Part shown: positions 13,750-21,572 of the stretch, one piece after another
Layout of the letters: the number at the start of each line of letters is the position of its first letter
Numbering within the stretch: the stretch's first letter is position 1
Assembly (NCBI GenBank): GCA_023433655.1
Contig: JAEYUE010000309.1
Location: forward strand, 1-34,450
From: Pseudomonadota bacterium
Lineage (GTDB): Bacteria; Pseudomonadota; Alphaproteobacteria; Caulobacterales; Caulobacteraceae
Length of the DNA: 34,450 bases
Direction of reading: 5' to 3'
Notes under the pieces: generated by a model
What the model was told of the DNA's origin: nothing
The model's database searches: none
The model's input: the letters and a program-made list of their open reading frames with translations, nothing else
Position numbers and translations under genes: made by a program

Positions 13750-14490
13750 TCAGGGGCGGTCCCGGTGCAGGCGCGGCGCCGCCTGGGGCTGGAGGGCGGG
13801 GACGAGAACGGGGGCTGTGGCCACCGCGCCGCCGGGCCGCACCCGCGCATAGGCCTGACGCGTCGCCTCCAGCAGGATGACCCCGGCGGCCCCGGGCGCC
13901 ACCCTCCGCCCGACCAGCTCGAAGCCTTCGGCCAGCGGCAGCAGCGGCCCCCAGGGCGGCACGTACAGGGTCTGGGACCAGGCCGTAGGCTCCAGCCCCG
14001 CCTCGCGCACCAGCCGCTCCAGCTGCCGGCGGGTGAAGGGACGTCCGTATCCAAACGGGGTCGTCTCGACCCGCGACCACAGGCCGCCGCGCGCCGCCGC
14101 GATCAGGATGATGCGCCCGGCCGGCGACAGCGCCCGCACCGCCTCGGTCAACAGGCCTGCGGCGTCATCCGCCTCTTCGAGGGCATGGACCAGCAGGATG
14201 CGATCGAAGCTCCCGGCCGGGAAGGGCAAACGGCGGTCGTCGACGAGGACGGTGCGATTGCGACCCGCCCCCGGCCAGAGTTCCACGCCCTGGCCGCCGG
14301 GCATGGCCGCCACCACCCGCCGCGCGCCGACGAAGGCGTCCAGCCACGGGGTGGCGTAGCCGATACCCAGCACGTCGGAATTCGCCGCCTCGCCCCAGGC
14401 GTCCTCCAGTCGCCGCGCCAGCAACCGCCGCGCCAGCGCACCCGCCGGCTCGCCGTAGAAGGTCCTGAGCTCTTCGATGCTGCGCCGCAT
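13750..14490 (-). CDS. SAM-dependent methyltransferase, class I
   Basis: This 246-residue protein has a Rossmann methyltransferase core. The glycine-rich motif I position is SDVLGIGYATPWLDAF, with GIGYATPW replacing the more usual GxGxG. Motif II/III follows as RTVLVDDRRLPFPAGSFDRILLVHALEEADDAAGLLTEAVRALSPAGRIILIAA. These are characteristic of the UbiE/Methyltransf_11 type. The remainder (residues 135-220) is a C-terminal cap with RPFTRRQLERLVREAGL. In alphaproteobacteria this gene is commonly adjacent to gloB. The substrate is unknown. It is divergent from gloB with 44 bases between start codons, so the two may share a regulatory region. Confidence 0.88.
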   Translation of the reverse strand: MRRSIEELRTFYGEPAGALARRLLARRLEDAWGEAANSDVLGIGYATPWLDAFVGARRVVAAMPGGQGVELWPGAGRNRTVLVDDRRLPFPAGSFDRILLVHALEEADDAAGLLTEAVRALSPAGRIILIAAARGGLWSRVETTPFGYGRPFTRRQLERLVREAGLEPTAWSQTLYVPPWGPLLPLAEGFELVGRRVAPGAAGVILLEATRQAYARVRPGGAVATAPVLVPALQPQAAPRLHRDRP

Positions 14491-14502
14491 CCGCGCACCA
14501 TA

Positions 14503-14518
14503 GGCCCCCGAAGGGGCC
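14503..14518. other. Hairpin between the divergent methyltransferase and gloB genes
   Basis: GGCCCC (14503-14508) and GGGGCC (14513-14518) pair around the loop CGAA. It fills the centre of the 44-base divergent gap, 12 bases from the methyltransferase start and 16 from the gloB start. It may influence translation of either gene or be a binding site; nothing more can be said. Confidence 0.35.
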
Positions 14519-14534
14519 GCTGCTAGAATGCCGC

Positions 14535-15263
14535 ATGCCTCTCGATGTCCGCCTCTTCCCCTGCCTGTCCGACAACTACGGCTTCCTGGTCCGCGACCGG
14601 ACCACTGGCGCCGTGGCGACGGTCGATACGCCCGATGCGGACGCCATTCTCGCGGAACTGGAGCGCTCCGGCTGGGGTCGGCTGGATCTGATCCTCAACA
14701 CCCACTGGCACCCGGACCACACCCAGGGCAATGGCGCCCTCAAGGCCGCCACCGGCTGCGAGATCGTCGGTCCCGAGGAGGTGCGCCGCGCCGCGCCGCT
14801 CGATCGCGTGGTGACCGGCGGGGACACGGTCATGCTGGGCGAGACGGCGCTGGAGGTCTCCGACGCGCCCGGGCACACGCTTGGCCACATCGTCTATCGA
14901 GACGCCGACGGGGACCAGGCCTTCGTCGGCGACGTACTGTTCGTCCTCGGTTGCGGACGCCTGTTCGAGGGAACGCCCGAGCAGATGTGGACCAGCCTCC
15001 GGACCCTCGCCGCCTGGCCGGACGAGACGGTCGTATGGTGCGCCCACGAGTACACGTCCGCCAACGCCCGCTTCGCCCTGAGCCTCGACCAGCGTCCCGG
15101 GATGGCGACGCGCGCCGCGGCCGTCTTCGCGGCCCGGGAACGGGGTCAGCCGACGGTGCCGACCACTATCGGAGCGGAGAAGGCGTTCAATCCCTTCCTG
15201 CGCGCCGCCGACGTGGCTGAGTTCGCCGCCCGGCGCGCAGCCAAGGACGCCTTCGTCGGCTAG
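14535..15263 (+). CDS. gloB: Hydroxyacylglutathione hydrolase (glyoxalase II)
   Basis: This 242-residue protein hydrolyses S-lactoylglutathione to D-lactate and glutathione in methylglyoxal detoxification. The metallo-beta-lactamase motif THxHxDH is present as NTHWHPDHTQGN (H57, H59, D61, H62). Later metal ligands are seen in APGHTLGHIVY, in FVGDVLFVLGCGRLFEGTPEQMW, and in VWCAHEYTSANARFAL. The C-terminal substrate-binding region (TTIGAEKAFNPFLRA) is typical of GloB. The ATG at 14535 is the first Met. Its TAG stop shares CTAG with the opposite DUF4908-like gene. The glutathione biosynthesis gene gshA is also in the window at 23571. Confidence 0.97.
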   Translation: MPLDVRLFPCLSDNYGFLVRDRTTGAVATVDTPDADAILAELERSGWGRLDLILNTHWHPDHTQGNGALKAATGCEIVGPEEVRRAAPLDRVVTGGDTVMLGETALEVSDAPGHTLGHIVYRDADGDQAFVGDVLFVLGCGRLFEGTPEQMWTSLRTLAAWPDETVVWCAHEYTSANARFALSLDQRPGMATRAAAVFAARERGQPTVPTTIGAEKAFNPFLRAADVAEFAARRAAKDAFVG

Positions 15264-16057
15264 GCGCGGGGCAGGATGGCGCGGATCACCCGGGCCGACG
15301 AGGGTCGGCCGGCCATGCCTTCGCCCGGGTCCACAGTCACCACCAGGCGCCCGCGGGCGTAGGTCACCCCTGCCCGGTCGCCCTCGACGATGCTGATGCT
15401 GCGCAGATCCGCCACGTACTGGCGCGCTGTCGGCGAACGGGCGATGCGGATGACCGCCTCGGTGGTGACGACCAGGGCGTCGACGCACAGGGCTTCCGAC
15501 TGGTCGCCTTCCAGGTTGACCTCAACCAGTCGGCCGACGACCTGACTGACCATGTGGCTGCGCTGGGCCATCAGGCGGAACAGCAGCATGGGGCCCAGCG
15601 TCGGGGGGGTGAGGCTCTGGCCCGCACCGCTGAACGAGGCGGGCGAGCCGCCGGGCGCCCGCGGCGTGTAGACGGTCATGCCGCCGTTGGGCGTCACCCT
15701 CAGCACCTGTTCGCCGGCGTCGTTGCGGTAGATGACGTCGCCTCTTGGCGCAGCGCTGGGCCTGAGCACCCAGGTCTCGTCCCGGCGATCGAAACGCAGC
15801 AGCGGATGGCGGCCGGAGCGATCGAGAATGAAGCCCTCGCCGGAATCCGCCACATAGCGGCCCACCGGCGGCAGGGCGGGGGCGGATGGACGGCGGTTGA
15901 GCAGCGAACGGCTCTGTTCGGCCTGGGCGTTGCCGCGGTTCTGCGCGGAAGCGTCGGTCACGGCGCCCGCCAGGGACAGCACGGCCGCCGCGAGGGCGAT
16001 CACCATCGCGGTCGGAAGCGGCCTTCGCGCCGTTCTGACCCTTGCCGTCAACTCCAT
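15260..16057 (-). CDS. Secreted DUF4908-like protein (unknown function)
   Basis: The product is 265 residues. The N-terminus has two basic clusters followed by a hydrophobic segment (MVIALAAAVLSLAGAV) and a signal peptidase site near DASAQN, so it is exported to the periplasm or outer envelope. The remainder is rich in beta-strand-like stretches: RYVADSGEGFILDRSG, HPLLRFDRRDETWVL, GDVIYRNDAGEQVLRVTPNGGMTVYTP. A single cysteine (EALCVDAL) is present. It resembles a lineage-limited family (DUF4908) of roughly 250 residues reported from Caulobacter and Brevundimonas; this family link is from memory and not verified. An alternative start at the Met of PTAMVIAL would shorten the signal peptide. 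It ends tail-to-tail with gloB. Confidence 0.8.
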   Translation of the reverse strand: MELTARVRTARRPLPTAMVIALAAAVLSLAGAVTDASAQNRGNAQAEQSRSLLNRRPSAPALPPVGRYVADSGEGFILDRSGRHPLLRFDRRDETWVLRPSAAPRGDVIYRNDAGEQVLRVTPNGGMTVYTPRAPGGSPASFSGAGQSLTPPTLGPMLLFRLMAQRSHMVSQVVGRLVEVNLEGDQSEALCVDALVVTTEAVIRIARSPTARQYVADLRSISIVEGDRAGVTYARGRLVVTVDPGEGMAGRPSSARVIRAILPRA

Positions 16058-16105
16058 GGTTTCCGTCGTGGAATCGCTGCGCGGCGGATTTTGGGCGGCC
16101 GGGCC

Positions 16106-16831
16106 CTAGCCGACGAGATACTGACCGCCGTTCAGCGACAGGGTGCAGCCTGTGACATATCCGGCACGTTCGCCGGCCAGCCAGGACACCATGTCGGCGA
16201 TCTCCTCGCCCTTGCCAAGCCGGCCCACCGGAATCTGGGCCACGATCGCATCCAGCACCTTCTGGTCCATGGCGCCGACCATCTCAGTATCGATGTAGCC
16301 CGGCGCGATGCAGTTCACCGTCACGCCCTTGCGGGCGTTCTCCAGGGCCAGCGCCTTGGTGAAGCCGATCATCCCGGCCTTGGCGGCGGAATAGTTGGTC
16401 TGACCGATCTGGCCCTTCTGGCCGTTGATCGAGCTGATGTTGACGATGCGCCCGAAGCCGCGGTCGCGCATGCCGTTGATCACCTGGCGCGTCATGTTGA
16501 AGACGCTGTCCATGTTCACCCGGATCACGTCCGACCACTGGTCGGCGGTCATCTTGTGGAAGAAGCCGTCGCGGGTGATGCCGGCGTTGTTGACCAGGGT
16601 GTCGATCGGGCCCAGCGCGGCCTCGACCTCGGCCACGGCGCGCTGACAATCCTCGAACGAACCCACATTGCCCTTGACCACCATGACGCCCAGTTCGGCG
16701 GCGGTGGCGCGAGCCGCCTCTTCATTGCCCGAATAGCCGGCGGCGACGGCCATGCCGTCCTCCTTCAGCCGCTGGACGATCGCCTTGCCGATGCCGCGAG
16801 TGCCGCCGGTCACGAATGCGACGCGAGCCAT
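16106..16831 (-). CDS. phaB: Acetoacetyl-CoA reductase / SDR family (PhaB-like)
   Basis: The 241-residue short-chain dehydrogenase has the NADP-binding motif TGGTRGIGKAI (residues 8-18), NNAG (NAGITRDGFFHKM), and the catalytic Ser-Tyr-Lys set in NISSINGQKGQIGQTNYSAAKAG. The stretches NAGITRDGFFHKMTADQW, RQVINGMRDRGFGRIVNISS and IAPGYIDTEMVGAM match PhaB/PhbB, which reduce acetoacetyl-CoA to (R)-3-hydroxybutyryl-CoA for polyhydroxybutyrate. FabG is the main alternative, but these phrases favour PhaB. An AGGGAAG ribosome site lies just upstream of ATG 16831. The thiolase phaA is not adjacent. Confidence 0.92.
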   Translation of the reverse strand: MARVAFVTGGTRGIGKAIVQRLKEDGMAVAAGYSGNEEAARATAAELGVMVVKGNVGSFEDCQRAVAEVEAALGPIDTLVNNAGITRDGFFHKMTADQWSDVIRVNMDSVFNMTRQVINGMRDRGFGRIVNISSINGQKGQIGQTNYSAAKAGMIGFTKALALENARKGVTVNCIAPGYIDTEMVGAMDQKVLDAIVAQIPVGRLGKGEEIADMVSWLAGERAGYVTGCTLSLNGGQYLVG

Positions 16832-16918
16832 ATCTGCTTCCCTGTCCCTGAGGCCGCGTCCCCGCGCAGCCGTTCACGGTTACGCTTTAGCCGCCGGGAG
16901 GTTGCGCGAAAAGCGCCG

Positions 16919-17992
16919 TTAGCCCGCCTGGTCCATCCGGCTCATGTCGATCACGAAGCGATAGCGCACGTCGGAGCGCTCCATCCGGTCCCAGGCCTCG
17001 TTGATCTGGTTGGGCGCGATCAGCTCGATGTCGCAGGCGATGCCGTGTTCGGCGCAGAAGTCGAGCATCTCCTGCGTCTCGCGGATGCCGCCGATCAGCG
17101 ACCCGGCGATCCGCCGCCGCCGCCACAGCAACGGCATGGCGTAGACCGGCATCGCCTCGGTGGTCAGGCCCAGCATCACCATGGTCCCGTCCCGGGCCAG
17201 CAGGTTCACGTGGCCGGCGATCTCATGCGTGGCCGAGACGGTGTTGATGATCAGGTCGAACTGCTCCGCCGCCGCCTTCATCGCCGCTGCGTCGGAGTTG
17301 ATCAGAAAATGCTTCGCCCCCATGCGCTCGGCGTCGGCCCTCTTGCGGTCGGAGGTCGACAGCACCGTCACCTCCGCGCCCATGGCGGCCGCCAGCTTGA
17401 CCGCCATGTGCCCCAGGCCGCCGAGGCCGACGACGGCCACCTTCGAGCCCGGTCTGACGCCCCACTGGCGCAGCGGACTCCAGGTGGTGACGCCGGCGCA
17501 CAGCAGCGGGGAGGCGGCGTCCAGCGGCAGGGCGTCCGGGATACGAAGCACGTAGTTCTGGTCGACCGTGATGCGGTCGGAATAGCCGCCCTGGGTCATG
17601 GTCTGGCCGACCTCGGCCCCCTTCGAATCGCGGGAGCCATAAGTCTGCGTCATGCCAGGGACGCAATACTGCTCCTCGCCTTCGCGGCAGGACGCGCAGG
17701 TGCGGCAGCTGTCGACCATGCAGCCGACGCCCACCCGGTCACCGACCTTGAAGCGGCTCACGTTTCCTCCGACCGCCGTCACGATCCCGGCGATCTCGTG
17801 CCCCGGCACGAGGGGATACCTCGTGCCGCCGCCCAGTTGGTTCTTAGCCACGTGCAGGTCGGAGTGGCAGACGCCGCAGAATTTGATCTCGATGGCCACA
17901 TCGTCCGGCCCGGGATCCCGCCGGTCGAAACCGTAGGGCGACAACGGGGCGTCGGCGGCGGTCGCGGCGAAGGCGCGGGTGGCGATGGGCAT
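16919..17992 (-). CDS. Zinc-dependent alcohol dehydrogenase, NADP-type (YahK/CAD-like)
   Basis: The 357-residue medium-chain dehydrogenase has catalytic zinc ligands C39 (KFCGVCHSDLH) and H65 with E66 (VPGHEIAG), plus the later cysteine in SPLLCAGVTTWSPL. The structural zinc cysteines C96, C99, C102 and C110 are in CRTCASCREGEEQYC. The nucleotide fold is GLGGLGHMAVKLA, followed by STSDRKRADAERMGA, whose Ser/Arg pattern suits NADP. The overall pattern fits the YahK/AdhC/cinnamyl-alcohol dehydrogenase group with broad aldehyde reductase activity. The terminal YRFVIDMSRM is also characteristic. It lies downstream of the GFA/DUF72 pair on the same strand with a 62-base gap. Confidence 0.94.
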   Translation of the reverse strand: MPIATRAFAATAADAPLSPYGFDRRDPGPDDVAIEIKFCGVCHSDLHVAKNQLGGGTRYPLVPGHEIAGIVTAVGGNVSRFKVGDRVGVGCMVDSCRTCASCREGEEQYCVPGMTQTYGSRDSKGAEVGQTMTQGGYSDRITVDQNYVLRIPDALPLDAASPLLCAGVTTWSPLRQWGVRPGSKVAVVGLGGLGHMAVKLAAAMGAEVTVLSTSDRKRADAERMGAKHFLINSDAAAMKAAAEQFDLIINTVSATHEIAGHVNLLARDGTMVMLGLTTEAMPVYAMPLLWRRRRIAGSLIGGIRETQEMLDFCAEHGIACDIELIAPNQINEAWDRMERSDVRYRFVIDMSRMDQAG

Positions 17993-18054
17993 GGAGGTTC
18001 CTCACGGGGGGGGGCGGCGATCTCAGGTGCTTACGAAGCAGCGACCCCGCAAGA

Positions 18055-18426
18055 TCACCAGCCGTGGCGGCCGTCCACTCGCCGAACAGGTATGGCCTCG
18101 AGATCGACGTCGTCGAACAGCCGGGCGTTCAGCGTGATCCGCGCCGGGCGGCGCTCGCCCTGGTCCGTCGTCCACGCGTCCGACTCCGCGAAGACCGCGC
18201 TGCCGCAGCGGGTGCAATGGTGGAAGGTCATCATCCGGTCCCCCCACTGGTAGGCGGCCAGACTTTCCGGGGTCAGGGCGAACTCGACCTCGCCGGGCGC
18301 ATAGTAGGCCGCCACGGTGCCGCGCTTGGTGCAGGTGGAGCAGTTGCACTCGGTCACCGTCTCCGGCGCCGGCGCCGCGAACTTCTGCGCCCCGCAGTGG
18401 CAGCTTCCCGTCAGCCGCGCGGTCAT
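18055..18426 (-). CDS. GFA family protein (glutathione-dependent formaldehyde-activating fold)
   Basis: This 123-residue protein has the GFA zinc-binding cysteine pattern: GSCHCGAQKF near the N-terminus (C9, C11), then ECNCSTCTKRGTVAAYY, and FHHCTRCGSAVF. The family is named for a Paracoccus enzyme that forms S-hydroxymethylglutathione, but most members have no proven activity. GFA proteins of this short type are common in alphaproteobacteria. Its ATG overlaps the stop of the DUF72 gene by four bases (18423-18426). The neighbouring alcohol dehydrogenase might hint at aldehyde handling, but this is weak. Confidence 0.93.
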   Translation of the reverse strand: MTARLTGSCHCGAQKFAAPAPETVTECNCSTCTKRGTVAAYYAPGEVEFALTPESLAAYQWGDRMMTFHHCTRCGSAVFAESDAWTTDQGERRPARITLNARLFDDVDLEAIPVRRVDGRHGW

Positions 18427-19178
18427 CCGCCGACCCGCTCGATCAAGGCCTGCGCCGCCGCCGGATTGCGCACCTTGGCCCCGGCGATGAAGTAGGCGAA
18501 GACATCGCCCCGCTCAGCCCAGGCCTTCGCCCGCGCCGCGACGGCGTCCAGTTCGGCCGCGGTCATCCCCGTCGGCTCGTCCTCGCGGCTGGACATCAGC
18601 CGGGCATAGGTGAAGTCCGCCGTCGGCTGGTCGATCCTCGGCCATTCCGGAGCCTCGTCGTCCTCGGCGTAGACGATGGCGGCGCCGTATTTCGCCGCCA
18701 GATCGTAGAACTGCGGCGTGTCGAAACTGGCGTTGCGCACCTCCAGCGCGTGGCGCAGCCGCAGCCCGTCCTTCTCCTTCGGCAGCAGCTTCAGGAAGCC
18801 TTCGAAATCCTCCGGGTCGAACTTCTTCGTGCCCATGAACTGCCAGTTGATCGGCCCCAGCTTGTCGCCCAGCGCGGTCAGCCCCTGGTCGAGGAAGCGG
18901 CCCATCGACTCGCCCATGTCCGACAGCACCTTGCGGTTGGTGCAGTAGCGGCTGGCCTTGACCGAGAAGACGAAGCCGTCGGGCGTCTCGTCCCGCCACT
19001 TCGTCCAGCTGTCCGGCTTGAAGGTCGAATAGTAGGTGCCGTTGATCTCGATGGACGTCAGCGCCCGGGAGGCGAACTCCAGTTCCTTCTTCTGGCTCAG
19101 CTTCTCCGGATAGAAGACGCCCCGCCACGGCTCGTAGGTCCAGCCGCCGACGCCGACGCGGATGGGGTGGGTCATCAA
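18423..19178 (-). CDS. DUF72 domain protein (YecE-like)
   Basis: This 251-residue protein has the DUF72 TIM-barrel features: VGVGGWTYEPWRGVFYPEKLSQKKELEFASRALTSIEINGTYYS at the start, PDGFVFSVKASRYCTNRK, LGPINWQFMGTKKF, RHALEVRNASF and the late DVFAYFIAGAKVRNPAAAQALIERV. The family resembles UV-damage endonuclease-type barrels, but no activity has been established. It starts at 19178, 121 bases from the divergent MerR gene, and the MerR operator palindrome lies between them, so it could belong to that regulon too. The very long antisense-frame ORF on this strand crossing it is a shadow. Confidence 0.94.
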   Translation of the reverse strand: MMTHPIRVGVGGWTYEPWRGVFYPEKLSQKKELEFASRALTSIEINGTYYSTFKPDSWTKWRDETPDGFVFSVKASRYCTNRKVLSDMGESMGRFLDQGLTALGDKLGPINWQFMGTKKFDPEDFEGFLKLLPKEKDGLRLRHALEVRNASFDTPQFYDLAAKYGAAIVYAEDDEAPEWPRIDQPTADFTYARLMSSREDEPTGMTAAELDAVAARAKAWAERGDVFAYFIAGAKVRNPAAAQALIERVGG

Positions 19179-19262
19179 AGCTCCTCCTCGGGCAGGGCCA
19201 TCCGCACGTGAGCATGGTCGCAGCCACGGTCAAGCCCGTGGAGAGGGAGGTCAAAACCTTCC

Positions 19263-19280
19263 CTTTACGTGCACGTAAAG
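19263..19280. promoter_or_regulatory. 18-bp perfect palindrome, probable MerR/LiuR operator
   Basis: CTTTACGTGCACGTAAAG is a perfect inverted repeat 19 bases before the MerR gene. It resembles the TTTACGT-ACGTAAA type of site described for LiuR-family MerR regulators of acyl-CoA and branched-chain amino acid catabolism. The left arm TTTACG (19264-19269) and TTATCT (19287-19292) could form -35 and -10 boxes with a 17-base spacer, so binding would control the regulator and the genes after it. Confidence 0.75.
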
Positions 19281-19299
19281 ATCGGCTTATCTGGTCCTC

Positions 19300-19785
19300 A
19301 TGGCCTCCGCCGACGAACATCGCACCTATTCGATCCGCCAGTTGTGCCGCGAATTCGGCGCGACCGCGCGGGCGCTGCGCTTCTACGAGGACAAGGGGCT
19401 GCTGAACCCGGCCCGCAAGGGGCAGACGCGGGTCTATGACGCGCGCGACCGGGCCCGCCTGAAGCTGATCCTCCGCGGCCGCCGCATCGGCTTCAGCCTG
19501 CAGGAGATCCAGGAGATGCTGGATCTCTACGATCACGAGAATCACAACGCCCACCAGATGGCCGTCGCCCTGCGCCGTCACCGGGCCCAGATCGCGGCCC
19601 TGAAGCAGCAGCGCGAGGACCTGGACGCCGCCATCGAGACGGCCGAGGAAGCCTGCGCCGTGATGGAGCGCAAGCTCGCCGAGCATCGGCCCGACCTGCT
19701 GCCGGGCGCCGAGGAGTACGCCTCGCTGCTGCGCGAGCGACTGAACCCCGAGCACACCCACCAGCCCTTCAAAGCGAGAGCGTAG
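19300..19785 (+). CDS. MerR family transcriptional regulator (LiuR-like)
   Basis: The 161-residue protein has a MerR winged helix-turn-helix near residues 9-75: TYSIRQLCREFGATARALRFYEDKGLLNPARKGQTRVYDARDRARLKLIL. It is followed by FSLQEIQEMLDLYD, then a long coiled-coil dimer helix (RRHRAQIAALKQQREDLDAAIETAEEACAVMERKL). The pattern LRFYEDKGLL-P-R-G--RVY is typical of the LiuR/AtuR subgroup that lacks metal-binding cysteines; only C17 and one late cysteine are present. LiuR-type proteins control fatty acid and branched-chain catabolism. It is followed three bases later by an acyl-CoA dehydrogenase, supporting that role, and probably regulates itself through the palindrome upstream. Confidence 0.92.
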   Translation: MASADEHRTYSIRQLCREFGATARALRFYEDKGLLNPARKGQTRVYDARDRARLKLILRGRRIGFSLQEIQEMLDLYDHENHNAHQMAVALRRHRAQIAALKQQREDLDAAIETAEEACAVMERKLAEHRPDLLPGAEEYASLLRERLNPEHTHQPFKARA

Positions 19786-19788
19786 TCC

Positions 19789-21570
19789 ATGGCCTACAAG
19801 GCGCCCGTCCGCGACCTGACCTTCGTGCTGAACGAAGTGCTGGAGATCGACCGCTACTCCAACCAGCCCGGCTTCGCCGAGGTGTCGTCGGAGCTGGTCG
19901 GCCAGATCCTCGAGGAGGGGGCCAGGTTCGCCGAAGAGGTGATCGCGCCGCTCAACCGGACGGGCGATCTGGAAGGCTGCAAGTGGGACGACGGCGAGGT
20001 GACCGGCCCGACCGGCTGGAAGGAAGCCTACCACCAGATGGTGGAGGCCGGCTGGCCGAGCCTGACCTGCGACCCCGAGTACGGCGGCCAGGGCCTGCCC
20101 GCCATCGTCGGCATGGCCTTCGGCCAGTTCACCGCCGCCGCCTCGCCCGCCTTCTCGATGTACCCCGGCCTGACCCACGGCTGCTACGAGGGCCTGCACG
20201 CCAACGGGTCGGCCGAGCAGAAGGCGATGTACCTGCCGAAGCTCGCCAGCGGCGAGTGGGGCGGGACCATGAACCTGACCGAGCCGCAGTGCGGCACCGA
20301 CCTCGGCCTGATCCGCACCAAGGCCACGCCCAACGCCGACGGCAGCTACAGCATCACCGGCCAGAAGATCTGGATCAGCTCCGGCGAGCACGACTTCACC
20401 GACAACATCATCCACCTGGTGCTGGCCCGCATCGAGGGCGCGCCGGCGGGGATCAAGGGCATCAGCCTGTTCGTGGTGCCGAAGTTTCTCGTCAACGAGG
20501 ATGGCTCCATCGGCGAGCGCAACGGCGTTCAATGCGCCGGGCTCGAGCACAAGATGGGCATCCACGGCAACGCCACCTGCGTGATGTCCTACGAGGGCGC
20601 CAGGGGCTGGCTGGTCGGGACCGAGAACAAGGGCATGGCTGCGATGTTCGTCATGATGAACGAGGCCCGCCTCGGCACCGGCCTGCAGGGGCTGGCCATC
20701 GGCACGGCGGCCTACCAGGCGGCGGCGGAGTTCGCGAAGGACCGGCTGCAGGGCCGTTCGCTGACCGGGCCCAAGAACCCGGACGGCCCGGCCGACCCGA
20801 TCATCGTCCACCCGGACGTGCGCCGCATGCTGATGGAGGCCCGCGCCATCGTCGAGGGCGGTCAGGCCTTCATCCTGTGGACCGCCCTGCAGGCCGACCT
20901 GCAGCGGTCGGAGGATGAAGCGGTCTCGACGAAGGCGCGCGACTACATGGGGCTGATCACGCCGGTGCTGAAGGCGTATCTGACCGATCGCGGCTTCCAC
21001 GCCGCCTCGCTGGCCATGCAGGTGCACGGCGGTTCGGGCTACACCGAACACTTCCCGGCCTCGCAGTACCTGCGCGATGCGCGCATCACCATGATCTACG
21101 AGGGCGCCAACGGCATCCAGGCGCTGGACCTTGTCGGCCGCAAGCTGCCGGCCAACGGCGGCCGTGCGATCATGACCTGGTTCAGCGAGATCGATGCCTT
21201 CGTCAGCGAGCACGGCGGCGAAGGCCCGAACAAGGCCTTCGTCGATGGTCTGGCCGACGCCAAGAAGAAGCTGCAGGAGGCCACCATGTGGCTGATGCAG
21301 AACGGCATGCAGAACCCGGACAACGCCGGCGCGGCCTCGACCGACTACCTGCACATCTTCGGACTGACGGCGCTGGCCTATATGTGGGCCCAGATGGCCA
21401 TAGCGGCGCAGAAGGCGATCGACGGCGGTTCGGACGACCCGTTCTACACCAACAAGATCGCCACCGGCCGCTACTTCATCGAGCGCATGCTGCCCGACGC
21501 CGGCGCCCACCTGGCCAAGCTGAAGACCGGCGCCGAGGTGCTGATGACCCTGCCGGCCGAGGCGTTCTGA
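19789..21570 (+). CDS. Acyl-CoA dehydrogenase, 593 residues (DmdC/FadE5-like)
   Basis: This long acyl-CoA dehydrogenase has an extended N-terminal region and a C-terminal extension beyond the usual 380-residue fold. The FAD region includes MNLTEPQCGTDLGLIRTKATP and ITGQKIWISSGEHD. The catalytic glutamate is E438, in the MCAD-type position (MIYEGANGIQALDLVGRKL). The C-terminal helical part (about 460-590) is of the kind found in DmdC (3-methylmercaptopropionyl-CoA dehydrogenase) and FadE5-type proteins. It catalyses alpha-beta oxidation of an acyl-CoA; substrate length is not determinable. It starts three bases after the MerR stop and ends two bases before the second dehydrogenase, so all three form an operon. 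Confidence 0.94.
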   Translation: MAYKAPVRDLTFVLNEVLEIDRYSNQPGFAEVSSELVGQILEEGARFAEEVIAPLNRTGDLEGCKWDDGEVTGPTGWKEAYHQMVEAGWPSLTCDPEYGGQGLPAIVGMAFGQFTAAASPAFSMYPGLTHGCYEGLHANGSAEQKAMYLPKLASGEWGGTMNLTEPQCGTDLGLIRTKATPNADGSYSITGQKIWISSGEHDFTDNIIHLVLARIEGAPAGIKGISLFVVPKFLVNEDGSIGERNGVQCAGLEHKMGIHGNATCVMSYEGARGWLVGTENKGMAAMFVMMNEARLGTGLQGLAIGTAAYQAAAEFAKDRLQGRSLTGPKNPDGPADPIIVHPDVRRMLMEARAIVEGGQAFILWTALQADLQRSEDEAVSTKARDYMGLITPVLKAYLTDRGFHAASLAMQVHGGSGYTEHFPASQYLRDARITMIYEGANGIQALDLVGRKLPANGGRAIMTWFSEIDAFVSEHGGEGPNKAFVDGLADAKKKLQEATMWLMQNGMQNPDNAGAASTDYLHIFGLTALAYMWAQMAIAAQKAIDGGSDDPFYTNKIATGRYFIERMLPDAGAHLAKLKTGAEVLMTLPAEAF

Positions 21571-21572
21571 GC

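Noticed and set aside
15554..18253. An 899-codon open frame on the + strand across three - strand genes
   Set aside because: It covers the antisense of the DUF4908-like, phaB and alcohol dehydrogenase genes and has no recognisable fold.
18514..21510. A 998-codon open frame on the - strand spanning the DUF72, MerR and acyl-CoA dehydrogenase genes
   Set aside because: It is antisense to well-identified proteins, is rich in Gly/Arg/His/Val from GC-skewed codons, and shows no domain. It is a product of high GC content.
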